Shown: piece by piece, positions 1 to 8,559 of the stretch
Layout of the letters: every line of letters begins with the position of its first letter
How positions within the stretch are numbered: position 1 is the stretch's first letter
DNA from: an uncultured Roseicyclus sp.
Lineage (GTDB): Bacteria > Pseudomonadota > Alphaproteobacteria > Rhodobacterales > Rhodobacteraceae
Length of the DNA stretch: 64,000 nt
Assembly: GCA_947500415.1 (NCBI GenBank)
Contig: CANMRT010000003.1
Location: forward strand, 434,001 to 498,000
Direction: 5' to 3'
The notes under the pieces: generated by a model
Seen by the model: only the letters and a program-made list of their open reading frames with translations
Databases searched by the model: none
What the model was told of the DNA's origin: nothing
Translations under genes and position numbers: made by a program

Positions 1-101
1 CCCAAGATCCGGCGGGTTTGACCGCCCAACTGGGTGACACGCAGCCGAGTGGTCACGCGGTCGCTCAAAGCCTCGTCAAATACAGTGTCAAAATCCTTCA
101 T
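1..101 (-). CDS. Partial CDS, N-terminus of an unrecognised protein
   Basis: Only the first 33 or so codons are inside the window; the gene runs off the left edge on the minus strand. The start ATG at 101 is preceded by an AAAGGAG ribosome binding site with good spacing. The visible N-terminus begins MKDFDTVFDEALSD and continues with Arg- and Thr-rich residues. It has no signal peptide and no membrane segment, so it is probably cytoplasmic. I do not recognise the family. It is divergent from the regulator that starts at 249. Confidence 0.6.
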   Translation of the reverse strand, partial: MKDFDTVFDEALSDRVTTRLRVTQLGGQTRRIL

Positions 102-122
102 GGCTCAAATCTCCTTTTACTG

Positions 123-145
123 AGCGTCTTCAATGACGCTTTTTT
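123..145 (+). terminator. Terminator-like hairpin in the divergent intergenic region
   Basis: AGCGTC (123-128), a 6-nt loop and GACGCT (135-140) form a perfect stem followed by a run of six T on the plus strand. No plus-strand gene precedes it in the window. It lies just upstream of the ribosome binding site of the minus-strand gene starting at 101, so on that transcript it would be a leader hairpin. It could block readthrough between the divergent genes, or it could be a leader structure. Confidence 0.45.
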
Positions 146-248
146 GCGCTTTTCTTGCGGTTTGGTCCCGATACGACTCCGAAATCACGACGAAAAAATC
201 CGAAATTCGCGTTAAGCTGCCTTGGAATTAAAGGCCGGAGGGCATGCT

Positions 249-1742
249 GTGTCAGACACCGGACAAACCTGTGAAACGCTCTCGATCAATCCCCGTGCAC
301 GCAGCCTGCGTGTTGGTCGGGCCGATCCCGTTGCGCTAAGGGCCAAGTCGTTCCGGCTGTTGGAAGTGCTCGCCGAAGCAGCACCTGAGCCGGTCGATAA
401 GGACACGCTCGTTTGCGAGGTCTGGGGCGGACGCGCGGTCAGTGACGATAGCCTTGTGCAATGCGTGGGCGACATTCGGCGTGCCATCGGCCCCCACGGG
501 CGCGAAGCCCTGCAAACCCTTCCCGGTCTCGGCTATTGCCTTGTGGCCCCCATAGATGGCGACACCACCTCACCCGGTCCCCGCGCGCCGGGTCAGGGTG
601 TTGCCGTTCTTCCTTTTGCAACCACCGCCGGTGGCAAATGGCTCGACGGTTTGGCACAGGGCATGATGATGGACCTGGTCCATGTGCTCAGCCGGGCGCG
701 CGTGTTCCGGGTTGTCACGCCGCCGGATCCAACGTCGCCGCCACCCGCCCACAAGCACCGCATCACCGGCACCATTCAAGAGGTTGGCGACACCCTGCGC
801 ATCGTGGCAATGCTAAGCGACGCATCCACCGGCGAATGCCTCTGGACGAAACGGTGGGATCGCCCCACGGCGGAATACTTCGCCCTGCAAGACACCGTTG
901 TCACGGACATCGCCAACGCGCTGGCTAATTCCTGGAGCGGTCGGATCACCAAACTCAACGCCGCGGCAAAAATTGACCGCGAAACCGTGCATCTTGATGC
1001 CTATGAACTCTTCCAACGCGGCGCGGCGAGTGCCGCCCTGTTTACGCCGGACGGGCTACAGAATGCGGTCGAGGCGTTTCAGGCAGCGCTGGAAATTGAC
1101 CCGGATTACGGTGAGGCATGGGCCTGCCTTTCCATCATCTACGGCTTGATGACGACCGCCGCGACAGGGGACGAACTGACTTCCCTCGTCGCAGCGCGGC
1201 TTGACGCGGCACGGCGCGCCTATGCGTGTCACCCTCGCAGTCCATGGGCCTTGACGGTCGGGGCTTGGATTGCGGCCTATGATGGCGATAACGCGCTAGC
1301 ACGGGCTCGTTTGGACGTTGCCGTCGCCGCTGCCCCGATGAATGCAGATATCGTCATCACAGCTGCGGGCCTCGCCGCTCTCAACACTTGCGACTATGAT
1401 GTCGCAATCCTTTGGGCACAGCGCGCGTTGGAACTGAACGAAAACCGGCCCGAGTGGTATCGCTTTCCGATTGGATTCGCCCGTCTTCTAAATGGCGACC
1501 CCGAAGCGGCGGTGACAGAGCTCAACAAAGGGCCGCAAAACTATCCCGAACTGTTGGCTTGGCAGGCAGCCGCGGCAACCGAGGCCGGCGATGCTGCCAT
1601 GGCACGTCAGTCACGCGCCCAATTGTTGACCCTTTGCCCGAATTGGTCAGTGGCAGACTACCTTCGCTCTGAACCCTTCGGCTCGGAAGAGAAAGTCGTT
1701 CGATTGCGTCAGCTTTTCCTTGCAGCTCGCCTGCCGGAATAG
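249..1742 (+). CDS. Winged-helix (CadC/ToxR-type) regulator with TPR region
   Basis: A 497-residue transcriptional regulator. Residues about 15-95 form an OmpR-type winged helix (conserved features: KSFRLLEVL, a VWGG turn, an SLVQCVGDIRRAIG recognition region, LPGLGYCLV). Residues about 115-230 begin GVAVLPF and match the domain that links such winged helices to TPRs in adenylate-cyclase/CadC-like regulators. The rest is TPR-like helices, for example the stretch ending EIDPDYGEAWACLS. No membrane helix is visible, so it is probably cytoplasmic. GTG at 249 was chosen because CGGAGG lies 7 nt upstream; an in-frame TTG at 222 is possible. Its stop lies 5 bp from the stop of a convergent TPR protein, which suggests that the two TPR genes are linked. 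The signal sensed cannot be inferred. Confidence 0.85.
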   Translation: MSDTGQTCETLSINPRARSLRVGRADPVALRAKSFRLLEVLAEAAPEPVDKDTLVCEVWGGRAVSDDSLVQCVGDIRRAIGPHGREALQTLPGLGYCLVAPIDGDTTSPGPRAPGQGVAVLPFATTAGGKWLDGLAQGMMMDLVHVLSRARVFRVVTPPDPTSPPPAHKHRITGTIQEVGDTLRIVAMLSDASTGECLWTKRWDRPTAEYFALQDTVVTDIANALANSWSGRITKLNAAAKIDRETVHLDAYELFQRGAASAALFTPDGLQNAVEAFQAALEIDPDYGEAWACLSIIYGLMTTAATGDELTSLVAARLDAARRAYACHPRSPWALTVGAWIAAYDGDNALARARLDVAVAAAPMNADIVITAAGLAALNTCDYDVAILWAQRALELNENRPEWYRFPIGFARLLNGDPEAAVTELNKGPQNYPELLAWQAAAATEAGDAAMARQSRAQLLTLCPNWSVADYLRSEPFGSEEKVVRLRQLFLAARLPE

Positions 1743-1747
1743 GTGCG

Positions 1748-3031
1748 TCAAGCGTAGCCCGCCAAAGGCGCCGCATCCGCAAAGACAGGTCGCCGCGTGG
1801 CCGCTGCCCGCTTCGCCTCATCCTTCCGGCCCAAGCGCAGCAGACACAGCATCCACGTCAGCTCCAGCAAATCCCGCTGCGCGCGTGACCCGCCAAACCG
1901 TGCATGATCCGCCATCACTGGCGTCAGAGCCTCCAACGCCCCATCCCAATCCTGCCGCGCGACAGCCTGCCAGCCCTTTGCGACCGGACGCACCAGATCC
2001 GCCGCAAATCCGCGTGACGCCTCGGCCAGTTTCGCCAAAGCATCCCCGTCTCCCGCCATCGCATGAGCCAGCGCCGCGTGCATATCCGCAAAGCTCTGCC
2101 CCGGGTTGGCGAACATCTCGCTGGCATAGGCGCTCACCGCCTGCCACCGCTCCGGCGGGATCTCGTGGCCCGCCAGTTCCGCCCGCCACAGCAACGCCGC
2201 AGCATCGGTCAATACGTTGATCGGCAAGGCACTTCCCGGCCCCGTCCCCGGCCCGACACCACCATCATACCAAGCCCAGAACGCATCCATATCGCCCTGC
2301 TCCAAGGCCCAAAGACCTGCGTGCCACGACAGATGCCCGTGCAGCAGCCCCCGCGCGTCATAGCCCGTCATCCAATCATCCAGGTAAGCGCGCCCCTGCC
2401 CTGTCTGCCCCATCTCGTACATGGCGTGAGCCTTGAAATGGCTCGCATTGGCGTTGTCGTTGTTGAGCTCCAGCGACCGCTCCATAACCTCCAACGCCCG
2501 ATCCGGACGCCCATTCTCGCACAAGGATTGCGCATGAACCGACAGGAACCACCAATCCTCGCCATAGGCCGGCGCCAGCGCAGACGTATAGACCAACATC
2601 TCTGCTTCGCGGCCCGCACAGCCGGAAAACCCGATCAACCCAAAGACCTGACAATTCAACTGCGCCACAATCGGATCGCAGGGCCAGTCGCGGACATGGG
2701 CGTTCACTGCAGCCCGCGCTTCCACCGGTTTGCCGCTCATCAACAGCTCGTAGATGTGGATGTGCGACCGCTCCCGGTCCGTCAGACCCTCTGCCAAACC
2801 AGAGGCCCGGGTCACCGCGGCCTTCGCACCCGCCAAATCGTTGGCATACATCAACGCCCTTGCGTGGCCGATGTGCCCAAGCGCAAACCCCTCGTCCAAC
2901 TCAACCGAACGGGCCAACGCCTCAACCCCGCCAAAGGTGTTGCCCAAAACATGGTCCACACCCTCCACATAGGCCGCCGCCGCCTCGCTCGAACCCATGC
3001 TCAAGGCGTTCCCATATCTGTCCTGCTGCAT
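1748..3031 (-). CDS. TPR protein, TTC38-like
   Basis: A 427-residue protein made almost entirely of TPR-like helix pairs, resembling the bacterial members of the tetratricopeptide repeat protein 38 family. Motifs include GFALGHIGHARALMY and the block ending SLELNNDNANASHFKAHA. No signal peptide or catalytic motif is visible, so it is probably a cytoplasmic scaffold. ATG at 3031 is preceded by AAGGGGA; the open frame extends 66 codons upstream into poor coding sequence. The gene is convergent with the winged-helix/TPR regulator (5 bp between stops) and divergent from mipZ (191 bp). Its role is unknown; a partnership with the regulator is inference only. Confidence 0.8.
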   Translation of the reverse strand: MQQDRYGNALSMGSSEAAAAYVEGVDHVLGNTFGGVEALARSVELDEGFALGHIGHARALMYANDLAGAKAAVTRASGLAEGLTDRERSHIHIYELLMSGKPVEARAAVNAHVRDWPCDPIVAQLNCQVFGLIGFSGCAGREAEMLVYTSALAPAYGEDWWFLSVHAQSLCENGRPDRALEVMERSLELNNDNANASHFKAHAMYEMGQTGQGRAYLDDWMTGYDARGLLHGHLSWHAGLWALEQGDMDAFWAWYDGGVGPGTGPGSALPINVLTDAAALLWRAELAGHEIPPERWQAVSAYASEMFANPGQSFADMHAALAHAMAGDGDALAKLAEASRGFAADLVRPVAKGWQAVARQDWDGALEALTPVMADHARFGGSRAQRDLLELTWMLCLLRLGRKDEAKRAAATRRPVFADAAPLAGYA

Positions 3032-3222
3032 CCACGTCCCCTTCCGTTGCGGCAAAAGCGTCGCACGGGCCGCACGATTCGGTCCATTCCCCTTCGCTTT
3101 CGCCTTAACAGCTTGGCACCGGCACCCTATAGTTCGCCGCAACACCTCGCGCCCCATCAACGAAGGGTGCCCATATATTGCGGCCACAATGACAGGCCGC
3201 ACAGACAAGGCGGGACAGGCAG

Positions 3223-4032
3223 ATGGCACATATCATCGTGCTCGGGAACGAAAAGGGCGGCTCGGGAAAATCCACGACCGCCATGCATATCGCGACGGCG
3301 CTGGCCCGGATGGGACATGTCGTGGGCGGCCTCGATCTGGATCTGCGCCAACGCAGCTTCCACCGCTATCTGCAAAACCGCGAGGCCACGATTGCCCGCA
3401 AAAGCATGGATGTGCCCTGCCCTCTGGTCCTCGACCTGCCTGATCTGTCGCCCGAAGACATCGGCGAAGGCGAAAACATTTACGACCGTCGCCTCTCAGC
3501 TGCAGTGGCCGACCAGGAAGACCGCTGTGATTTCATCGTTATCGACTGCCCCGGCAGCCACACGCGCCTGAGCCAGGTGGCCCATTCGCTGGCCGACACG
3601 CTCGTCACGCCACTCAACGACAGCTTCGTGGATTTCGACCTTCTGGCGAAGATTGATGCTGAGACCTATGAGCTAAAAGGCCCCTCCGTCTATTCCGAGA
3701 TGGTCTGGCACGCCCGCCAATTACGCGCCAAAGCGGGCCTTCAGCCAACCGATTGGGTCGTCGTTCGCAACCGCCTGCCGTCCCAGCAGATGCACAACAA
3801 ACGCAAGATCGGCAGGGCACTTGAGGAACTCGCTAAACGCATCGGCTTCCGCGTCGCGCCGGGCTTTTCCGAGCGGGTGATCTTCCGCGAACTCTTCCCC
3901 TCGGGCATGACCCTACTGGATCTGCGCGATATGGGTGTCGAACGGCTCAACATCTCGAACGTCGCCGCTCGTCAAGAACTCCGCGACCTCGTCAGCGCCC
4001 TCAACCTTCCGGGCGTCAGCGTCGATTTCTGA
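3223..4032 (+). CDS. mipZ: Division-plane positioning ATPase MipZ
   Basis: A 269-residue ParA/MinD-superfamily P-loop ATPase. In alphaproteobacteria MipZ forms a polar gradient with ParB and inhibits FtsZ away from midcell. The deviant Walker A, GNEKGGSGKSTTAMHIA, is at residues 8-24. Walker B-like FIVIDCPGSHTRLS is near 105, with GCG-type nucleotide contacts further on. The C-terminal half (WVVVRNRL, RVAPGFSERVIFRELFP, GMTLLDL) is diagnostic of MipZ rather than ParA. Length matches the family. It is monocistronic, divergent from the TPR gene and convergent with cydB; 160 bp downstream contain a repeat element with a hairpin. Confidence 0.95.
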   Translation: MAHIIVLGNEKGGSGKSTTAMHIATALARMGHVVGGLDLDLRQRSFHRYLQNREATIARKSMDVPCPLVLDLPDLSPEDIGEGENIYDRRLSAAVADQEDRCDFIVIDCPGSHTRLSQVAHSLADTLVTPLNDSFVDFDLLAKIDAETYELKGPSVYSEMVWHARQLRAKAGLQPTDWVVVRNRLPSQQMHNKRKIGRALEELAKRIGFRVAPGFSERVIFRELFPSGMTLLDLRDMGVERLNISNVAARQELRDLVSALNLPGVSVDF

Positions 4033-4059
4033 ACAGGAAACCGCGCAGGCCCACTCCAA

Positions 4060-4116
4060 CTTCCTCGTTTCCAAAGTACTCCGGGGGGAGTCCACAGGAC
4101 GGGGGCAGCGCCCCCG
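4060..4116 (+). repeat. Intergenic repeat family A, copy 1
   Basis: A CTTCCTCGTTTCCAAAGTAC box, then CCGGGGGGAG, ending in a G5C/GC5 hairpin (GGGGGC 4101-4106, GCCCCC 4110-4115). It lies between the convergent ends of mipZ and cydB and may terminate mipZ. Related copies are at 12507-12575 and 44482-44536. Confidence 0.6.
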
Positions 4117-4189
4117 CCCAAGCCCTCCTGGGCGCAAAGCAATAGAAACGCAGGAGCCGCCTGCACATCTTGATTAAGGGCACATCGCC

Positions 4190-5203
4190 CTAGTCATAAC
4201 GCAGCGCCGTCGCCTTACCGCGGAAGATGTAATAGGCGAGGATCGAATATCCTGCGATCGTGGGCACCACGAAGCACGCCCCCACAAGGATGATCATCAG
4301 GCTCTCCGGCGCCGCCGCAGCCTCATAAATCGTCAGCTGCTCTGGCACCACGTAGGGGTAAAAGCTGTAAGCCAACCCGATGTAAGCCAGTGCGAAAATC
4401 GCGGTGCTGACGGCAAACGGTAGCCAAGACCGCTGGTCGCCTTCAAACGGCATTTGCCGGATCATCCGCCACAGCCAGACCACCATCAGGCCCGAAATGA
4501 TCGGGATGGGTGCCAGATAAAAAGCGTTCGGAAACTCCAGCCAGCGGTCGAAGATCCGCGTCGACACCAAAGGCGTCGCCAGTGACACCGCACCGATCCC
4601 AATGATGATGCCCCAAAGGCTCTCCTTAGCCCATTGCACGGCCTTTAGTTGCAATCCGCCTTCCGCTTTGTGGATCAACCAGGTGGAGCCGATAAAGCTA
4701 TACCCCACCGCCAGCGCCACCGCCGTCAGCGCGCCAAAGGCGTAGGTGGCCCAGGTCTGTTCCAGCCCCATGATGTAGAGGCCCAACATGAAGCCCTGGC
4801 TCAGCGCCGTTAGGGTCGAACCCACGAAGAACAGGTTGTTCCACAGCCGCTTGTGCTTGGCATGCGCCTTGGCCCGGAACTCGAACGCCACGCCGCGCAG
4901 GATCAACCCGATCAGCATGATGAAAACCGGCAGATACAACGCCGTCAGGATCATCCCATGCGCTGTCGGGAAGGCCACCAGAAGCAGCCCCACCGCAAGC
5001 ACCAGCCAGGTTTCATTGGCGTCCCAGAACGGCCCGATGGAGCCGATCATCTTGTCCTTCTCGGCATCATCGGCGAGGGGAAACAGGATCCCCACGCCCA
5101 GGTCGAAGCCGTCCAGCACCACGTAAACGAGGATCGAGAACCCCATCAGCGAGGCAAAGGCCCACGGCAGCCATTCAGCCGGGTTGGCGAAATCGGGAAA
5201 CAT
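4190..5203 (-). CDS. cydB: Cytochrome bd-type quinol oxidase subunit II
   Basis: A 337-residue integral membrane subunit of a bd-type quinol oxidase (CydB/CioB family, about 8-9 transmembrane helices). With CydA it reduces O2 to water using quinol. Family features seen: VVLDGFDLGVGILFP near residue 28, GPFWDANETWLV near 57, AYYIFRGK at the C-terminus. It starts 6 bp after the cydA stop, so the two are co-transcribed with the upstream regulator. The length, and the short Q-loop of the partner subunit, point to the cyanide-insensitive CIO subtype rather than the long-loop E. coli type. No CydX-like small ORF was noted downstream. Confidence 0.93.
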   Translation of the reverse strand: MFPDFANPAEWLPWAFASLMGFSILVYVVLDGFDLGVGILFPLADDAEKDKMIGSIGPFWDANETWLVLAVGLLLVAFPTAHGMILTALYLPVFIMLIGLILRGVAFEFRAKAHAKHKRLWNNLFFVGSTLTALSQGFMLGLYIMGLEQTWATYAFGALTAVALAVGYSFIGSTWLIHKAEGGLQLKAVQWAKESLWGIIIGIGAVSLATPLVSTRIFDRWLEFPNAFYLAPIPIISGLMVVWLWRMIRQMPFEGDQRSWLPFAVSTAIFALAYIGLAYSFYPYVVPEQLTIYEAAAAPESLMIILVGACFVVPTIAGYSILAYYIFRGKATALRYD

Positions 5204-5209
5204 GTTGCG

Positions 5210-6646
5210 TTACTCCGCCGGTTGCAGCGCAGCGACCTGCGCCTTGCCGGAATGTTCCATATCAATGGCCCGCCCATCGTCGCCACGCGCCGCTTTGCGG
5301 GCGAGATAGACGATGACGCTGATATAGGCGAACAGCAGCGCACCATAGGCCACGAGGTAGCCAATCAGCGTACCGGCCACCATGCCAGCGGGCACTTGTG
5401 CCACGGCCTCAGCGGTTGTCACGACACCGTTCACAAGCCACGGCTGGCGGCCAATCTCGGTCGTGTACCACCCGGCCAAAGTCGCAACCCAGCCGCTGAA
5501 CGCCATCGGCACTAGCGCGTAGAGCACGATCTTCGGCAGGCCTTCCACGGCCAACCAATGCTTCGTGGTCGAGGCATCGTGCATCCGCCGACGCTTCCAC
5601 ATCAGGAACACGCCCATCCACGACATCGCCAGCATCGCCAGACCGGTTCCCACCATCGTCCGGAAGCTCCAGAACACGGGCGCCACCGGCGGGTGCATCA
5701 CGGTCCCATCTTCCAAGACGAAATCGTTGAGGCCAGCCACTTCGCCGTCCCACGAATGGGTCAGGATCAGCGAGGCAAGGCCGGGGATGCCGATCTCGTA
5801 GTCGTTCGAACGCGTCTCTTCATTCGGCAGTGCAAACAGGACGAGCGGCACATTTGTGCCCGTTTCCCAATTGCCCTCCATCGCAGCCACTTTCGCCGGT
5901 TGATATTCCTTGGTGTTCAACCCGTGCAGGTCGCCCACGAAAATCTGCACCGGGATAAGCAGCGCGCCTAGGCACAGGCCGACCTTCAGCATAGTCTTCA
6001 CTTCACGGGTCTTGTCACCCATCAGACGGCGCAGCGCACTGACGCCCGCAATCAGGAAGGCCACCGTCAGGAAGCTCGCCAGCATCATGTGCATGAAGCG
6101 GTAAGGCATCGACGGGTTGAAGATGATCTCCCACCAGTTGGTGGCAAAGGCCACGCCATCAACCATCTCAAAGCCCTGCGGCGTGTGCATCCAAGAGTTC
6201 AGCACGATGATCCAGAAGGCCGACATCGTTGTTCCGAAGGCCACAAGGAACGTGGCCAGCATGTGCAACCACCCGGGCACGCGGGAAAAGCCGAACAGCA
6301 TGATCCCGATAAACACGGCCTCCAGGAAGAAGGCAGTCATCACTTCATAGGCCAACAGCGGGCCTGCGATATTGCCAACCGTTTCCATGAAGCCCGGCCA
6401 GTTGGTGCCGAACTGGAACGACATCGTAATGCCGCTCACCACGCCCATCGCGAACGAAAGGGCGAAGATTTTCACCCAGAACCGATAGGCGTTCATCCAC
6501 TTTTCGTCATTCGTTTGCGCAAAGCGGACGCGGAAGAAAAACAGCACCCATCCCAAGGCGATCGTGATCGTTGGGAACAGGATGTGGAACGAGATATTCG
6601 CCGCAAACTGAATGCGGCTGAGCATCAATGTGTCGAGCGCTTCCAT
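5210..6646 (-). CDS. cydA: Cytochrome bd-type quinol oxidase subunit I
   Basis: A 478-residue haem-carrying subunit. The N-terminus with LSRIQFAANISFHILFPTI contains the conserved His ligand of haem b595/d, followed by FRVRFAQTND. GRQPW in GWYTTEIGRQPW (about residue 395) is the signature of the family and the Met/His ligands are in place. It is shorter than E. coli CydA (about 520 residues) because of a short periplasmic Q-loop, which places it with CioA of Pseudomonas-type cyanide-insensitive oxidases. The start codon follows the regulator stop by one base, giving the operon regulator-cydA-cydB. It probably works at low O2 or when haem-copper oxidases are inhibited. Confidence 0.94.
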   Translation of the reverse strand: MEALDTLMLSRIQFAANISFHILFPTITIALGWVLFFFRVRFAQTNDEKWMNAYRFWVKIFALSFAMGVVSGITMSFQFGTNWPGFMETVGNIAGPLLAYEVMTAFFLEAVFIGIMLFGFSRVPGWLHMLATFLVAFGTTMSAFWIIVLNSWMHTPQGFEMVDGVAFATNWWEIIFNPSMPYRFMHMMLASFLTVAFLIAGVSALRRLMGDKTREVKTMLKVGLCLGALLIPVQIFVGDLHGLNTKEYQPAKVAAMEGNWETGTNVPLVLFALPNEETRSNDYEIGIPGLASLILTHSWDGEVAGLNDFVLEDGTVMHPPVAPVFWSFRTMVGTGLAMLAMSWMGVFLMWKRRRMHDASTTKHWLAVEGLPKIVLYALVPMAFSGWVATLAGWYTTEIGRQPWLVNGVVTTAEAVAQVPAGMVAGTLIGYLVAYGALLFAYISVIVYLARKAARGDDGRAIDMEHSGKAQVAALQPAE

Positions 6647-6647
6647 G

Positions 6648-7205
6648 TTACTTCACCTCTTTCCGGCGCCCGAGCGTGAGGGCGCCACTTGTTTTGTCGA
6701 TCAGGCCAGCGATTTTGCTGCCAAGGGTCATCATCTTGACCAGCCGTTCGGTCTCCAGCTTCTCCATGTCGTCATAGAAGCCGGTCATCAGTTCGATCAT
6801 CTCGCGGAGTTCTGCGATGCGGGCTTCGGCATAATTGTCACCGGCCGGTCCTTGCATCTCCAGCTCACGCAATTTCGTTAAGGTCGGGTCAATTTCGCGC
6901 TTCTTGCGTTCTGCAATCAGGATACGCGTGATTTCCCACATGTCCTCTGGGGTGGTGAAATAGTCCCGCCGGTCGCCAGGGAAATGGCGCAGACGCACCA
7001 AATTCCACGCCTGAAGCTCTTTCAGGCCCATCGACGTGTTCGATCGGCTGACCCCGAGGCCTTCAGTGATCTGCTCCGCATTCAACGGGTCCGAGGACAA
7101 AAACAGCAGCGCATAGATCTGCCCCACGGTGCGGTTGATCCCCCACCGGCTGCCCATTTCTCCAAAATGCAGAACAAATTCCTGCTGGAGTGTTGTTAGT
7201 TTCAT
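6648..7205 (-). CDS. GbsR/MarR-family transcriptional regulator
   Basis: A 185-residue winged-helix regulator of the GbsR subgroup of MarR proteins. Residues 1-30 (FVLHFGEMGSRWGINRTVGQIYALLFLS) and the helix-turn-helix LNAEQITEGLGVSRSNTSMGLKEL (about 41-64) match the family. A wing with RLRHFPGDRRDYF follows, then a helical C-terminus for dimerisation. It is the first gene of the cydAB operon, with one base to cydA. A 13-bp palindrome 33-45 bp upstream of its start is a likely autoregulatory operator. It probably controls the bd oxidase; the effector is unknown. Confidence 0.88.
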   Translation of the reverse strand: MKLTTLQQEFVLHFGEMGSRWGINRTVGQIYALLFLSSDPLNAEQITEGLGVSRSNTSMGLKELQAWNLVRLRHFPGDRRDYFTTPEDMWEITRILIAERKKREIDPTLTKLRELEMQGPAGDNYAEARIAELREMIELMTGFYDDMEKLETERLVKMMTLGSKIAGLIDKTSGALTLGRRKEVK

Positions 7206-7237
7206 CTCGAAAACCCTGTTTGCGCAGAAGTTTCAGT

Positions 7238-7250
7238 AATTTCTGAAATT
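7238..7250. promoter_or_regulatory. Palindromic operator candidate for the cyd-operon regulator
   Basis: AATTTCTGAAATT is a perfect inverted repeat (6-bp arms, 1-nt centre) overlapped by TTTCAG-N6-CTGAAA at 7231-7248. It lies 33-45 bp upstream of the regulator start codon, where a repressor would cover the promoter. Binding by the GbsR-like protein is inferred from position. Confidence 0.5.
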
Positions 7251-7286
7251 GAGATAACGCTTTCACGCGCAAAGGCAAACCGCATC

Positions 7287-7313
7287 GGGTGCGACACGTT
7301 GCGCACCCCTTTT
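7287..7313 (-). terminator. Hairpin after the HAD hydrolase gene
   Basis: GGGTGCG (7287-7293) and CGCACCC (7302-7308) form a perfect 7-bp stem just beyond the stop of the minus-strand HAD gene. On the plus strand it is followed by CTTTT, on the minus strand by no clear U-run, so its efficiency as the HAD-gene terminator is uncertain. Confidence 0.4.
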
Positions 7314-7319
7314 GTGGGC

Positions 7320-8045
7320 TTAGAGTACAGGCTCAGGGATCAGAAGTTCGGCCAAATGCTCAAAGTCCCGCGCGACGAACACGGCCCCTTCGGCCAACAA
7401 TTCGACACCTTGGTTATAGCCCCAGCCGACCCCAACCGCGCGCACGCCTGCTGCTTTGGCCATGCGCATGTCATACCGCGAATCCCCGATCACCAACGTT
7501 TCCGACCGGGACCGGCCCACTGCCGCCATAGCGCGGTGCACCATGGTCGGGTCTGGCTTGGAAGGGTTTTCATCAGCGCATTGCACGGTACTGAAATGCC
7601 GCGCCCAATTATTCGCCGACAGCATCAACTCCGTGCTGCGCCGCGCCTTGCCTGTTGTCAGGCCCAGAACACAGCCTGCCTCTCTGAACCGTCGCAACGC
7701 CGCATCGGCGCCTGCAAAGACCTCGGGGGTTTCTTCCTGCTCAATCAGGTCGAAATACCGAAACCTGTAACCCGACAGGATCTTGTCGCACATGTCGCTG
7801 GCCAGACCTCTGGTCAGGTGATCCACCATCTCAGGCAAGGAAAGGCCGATGATGGAACGCACATCTTCCGTGTCGGGTGGGTGTGCCCCAGCCGCGAGAA
7901 AAGCCTCGACCATAGTCCGTGCGATCATGTCTCCGGCATCCAGAAGAGTGCCGTCCACATCGAAAAGAATGAGCGATCCGTTAAGCGGAACATAGTCAGG
8001 CTGCGGCTCCACCTGAGCCCTGTACGACCAATGTCGACCAGCCAT
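7320..8045 (-). CDS. HAD-superfamily hydrolase, phosphoglycolate-phosphatase-like
   Basis: A 241-residue HAD phosphatase of subfamily IA. Motif I is FDVDGTLLDAG (residues 28-38, nucleophile Asp first), motif II is a TTGKAR region near 130, motif III is KPDP near 163, and motif IV is VIGDSRYDMRMAKAAG near 185. The two-domain layout with a helical cap at about 45-105 matches Gph and pyrophosphatase-like members. The substrate cannot be set from sequence. Its N-terminal extension before GSLILFDVDGT makes the exact start uncertain; the ATG at 8045 has only a weak GGG before it. It stands alone between the cyd operon and a 0.5-kb intergenic region. Confidence 0.85.
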   Translation of the reverse strand: MAGRHWSYRAQVEPQPDYVPLNGSLILFDVDGTLLDAGDMIARTMVEAFLAAGAHPPDTEDVRSIIGLSLPEMVDHLTRGLASDMCDKILSGYRFRYFDLIEQEETPEVFAGADAALRRFREAGCVLGLTTGKARRSTELMLSANNWARHFSTVQCADENPSKPDPTMVHRAMAAVGRSRSETLVIGDSRYDMRMAKAAGVRAVGVGWGYNQGVELLAEGAVFVARDFEHLAELLIPEPVL

Positions 8046-8559
8046 GTTACCCGTGTACCAGTTGTCTTAGCGACGCGACGAGAATAGCACCGGCCAGCCG
8101 CAGGGTTAAGTGTGATAGATCGGCACTATACAGGGATAGATATCACGAATGGCGGCAATCGTGCGCGCACCCCTGTCTCTCGAACCTCTGCGCATCCATC
8201 CTTTTCTCCAGCCGTAAAATCGATGGCGTTCGGCTATCGCGGACTGCCTCGACGCAAGCAAAAAAAGGGCCCCGCACCATTTCAGATGCGAGGCCAGAAA
8301 AACCGAGGCCCAGGCAAAGGGACAGAGGGGACGAGTCGCCCAGGCCGCGCGCGCAGCAGGAATTCCCCCAGTGCACATGCCGCAACCTGCCCACTCCAAC
8401 GTGACAACCGTATGACGCCTGCCGCGTCAGCTATACTTATCCCCAGCTTTTCAAAAAAACCGATCGCACGCGTGAAACCTTTCCGCTCCGCCTCCCGTGG
8501 CTTCGTCATCGCCGTCGGATCAACCGGCTGCCCGATAAACCCCGGAGGACACCTTTCAC
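8046..8559. other. Long intergenic region with an orphan minus-strand terminator
   Basis: No convincing gene was found in these 514 bp. Open frames on both strands lack ribosome binding sites and family resemblance. The only clear structures are the terminator-like hairpin at 8260-8295 and the GGAGG of the downstream gene near 8542. A small RNA on the minus strand is possible. Confidence 0.5.
8260..8295 (-). terminator. Orphan intrinsic terminator, minus strand
   Basis: On the minus strand GGCCTCGCA (8295-8287) pairs with TGCGGGGCC (8276-8268) with one mismatch, followed by CC and a run of seven T. No protein gene ends here, so it may end a small RNA transcribed from within 8300-8560. Confidence 0.5.

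Noticed and set aside
2063-3571. Long plus-strand open frame of 502 codons
   Set aside because: It lies antisense to the TPR gene and into mipZ, is rich in Arg/Pro/His as expected for the shadow of a GC-rich gene, and has no family resemblance.
8106-8399. 97-codon minus-strand open frame in the 8.1-kb gap
   Set aside because: It would read through the strong terminator at 8260-8295, has no ribosome binding site and no recognisable family.
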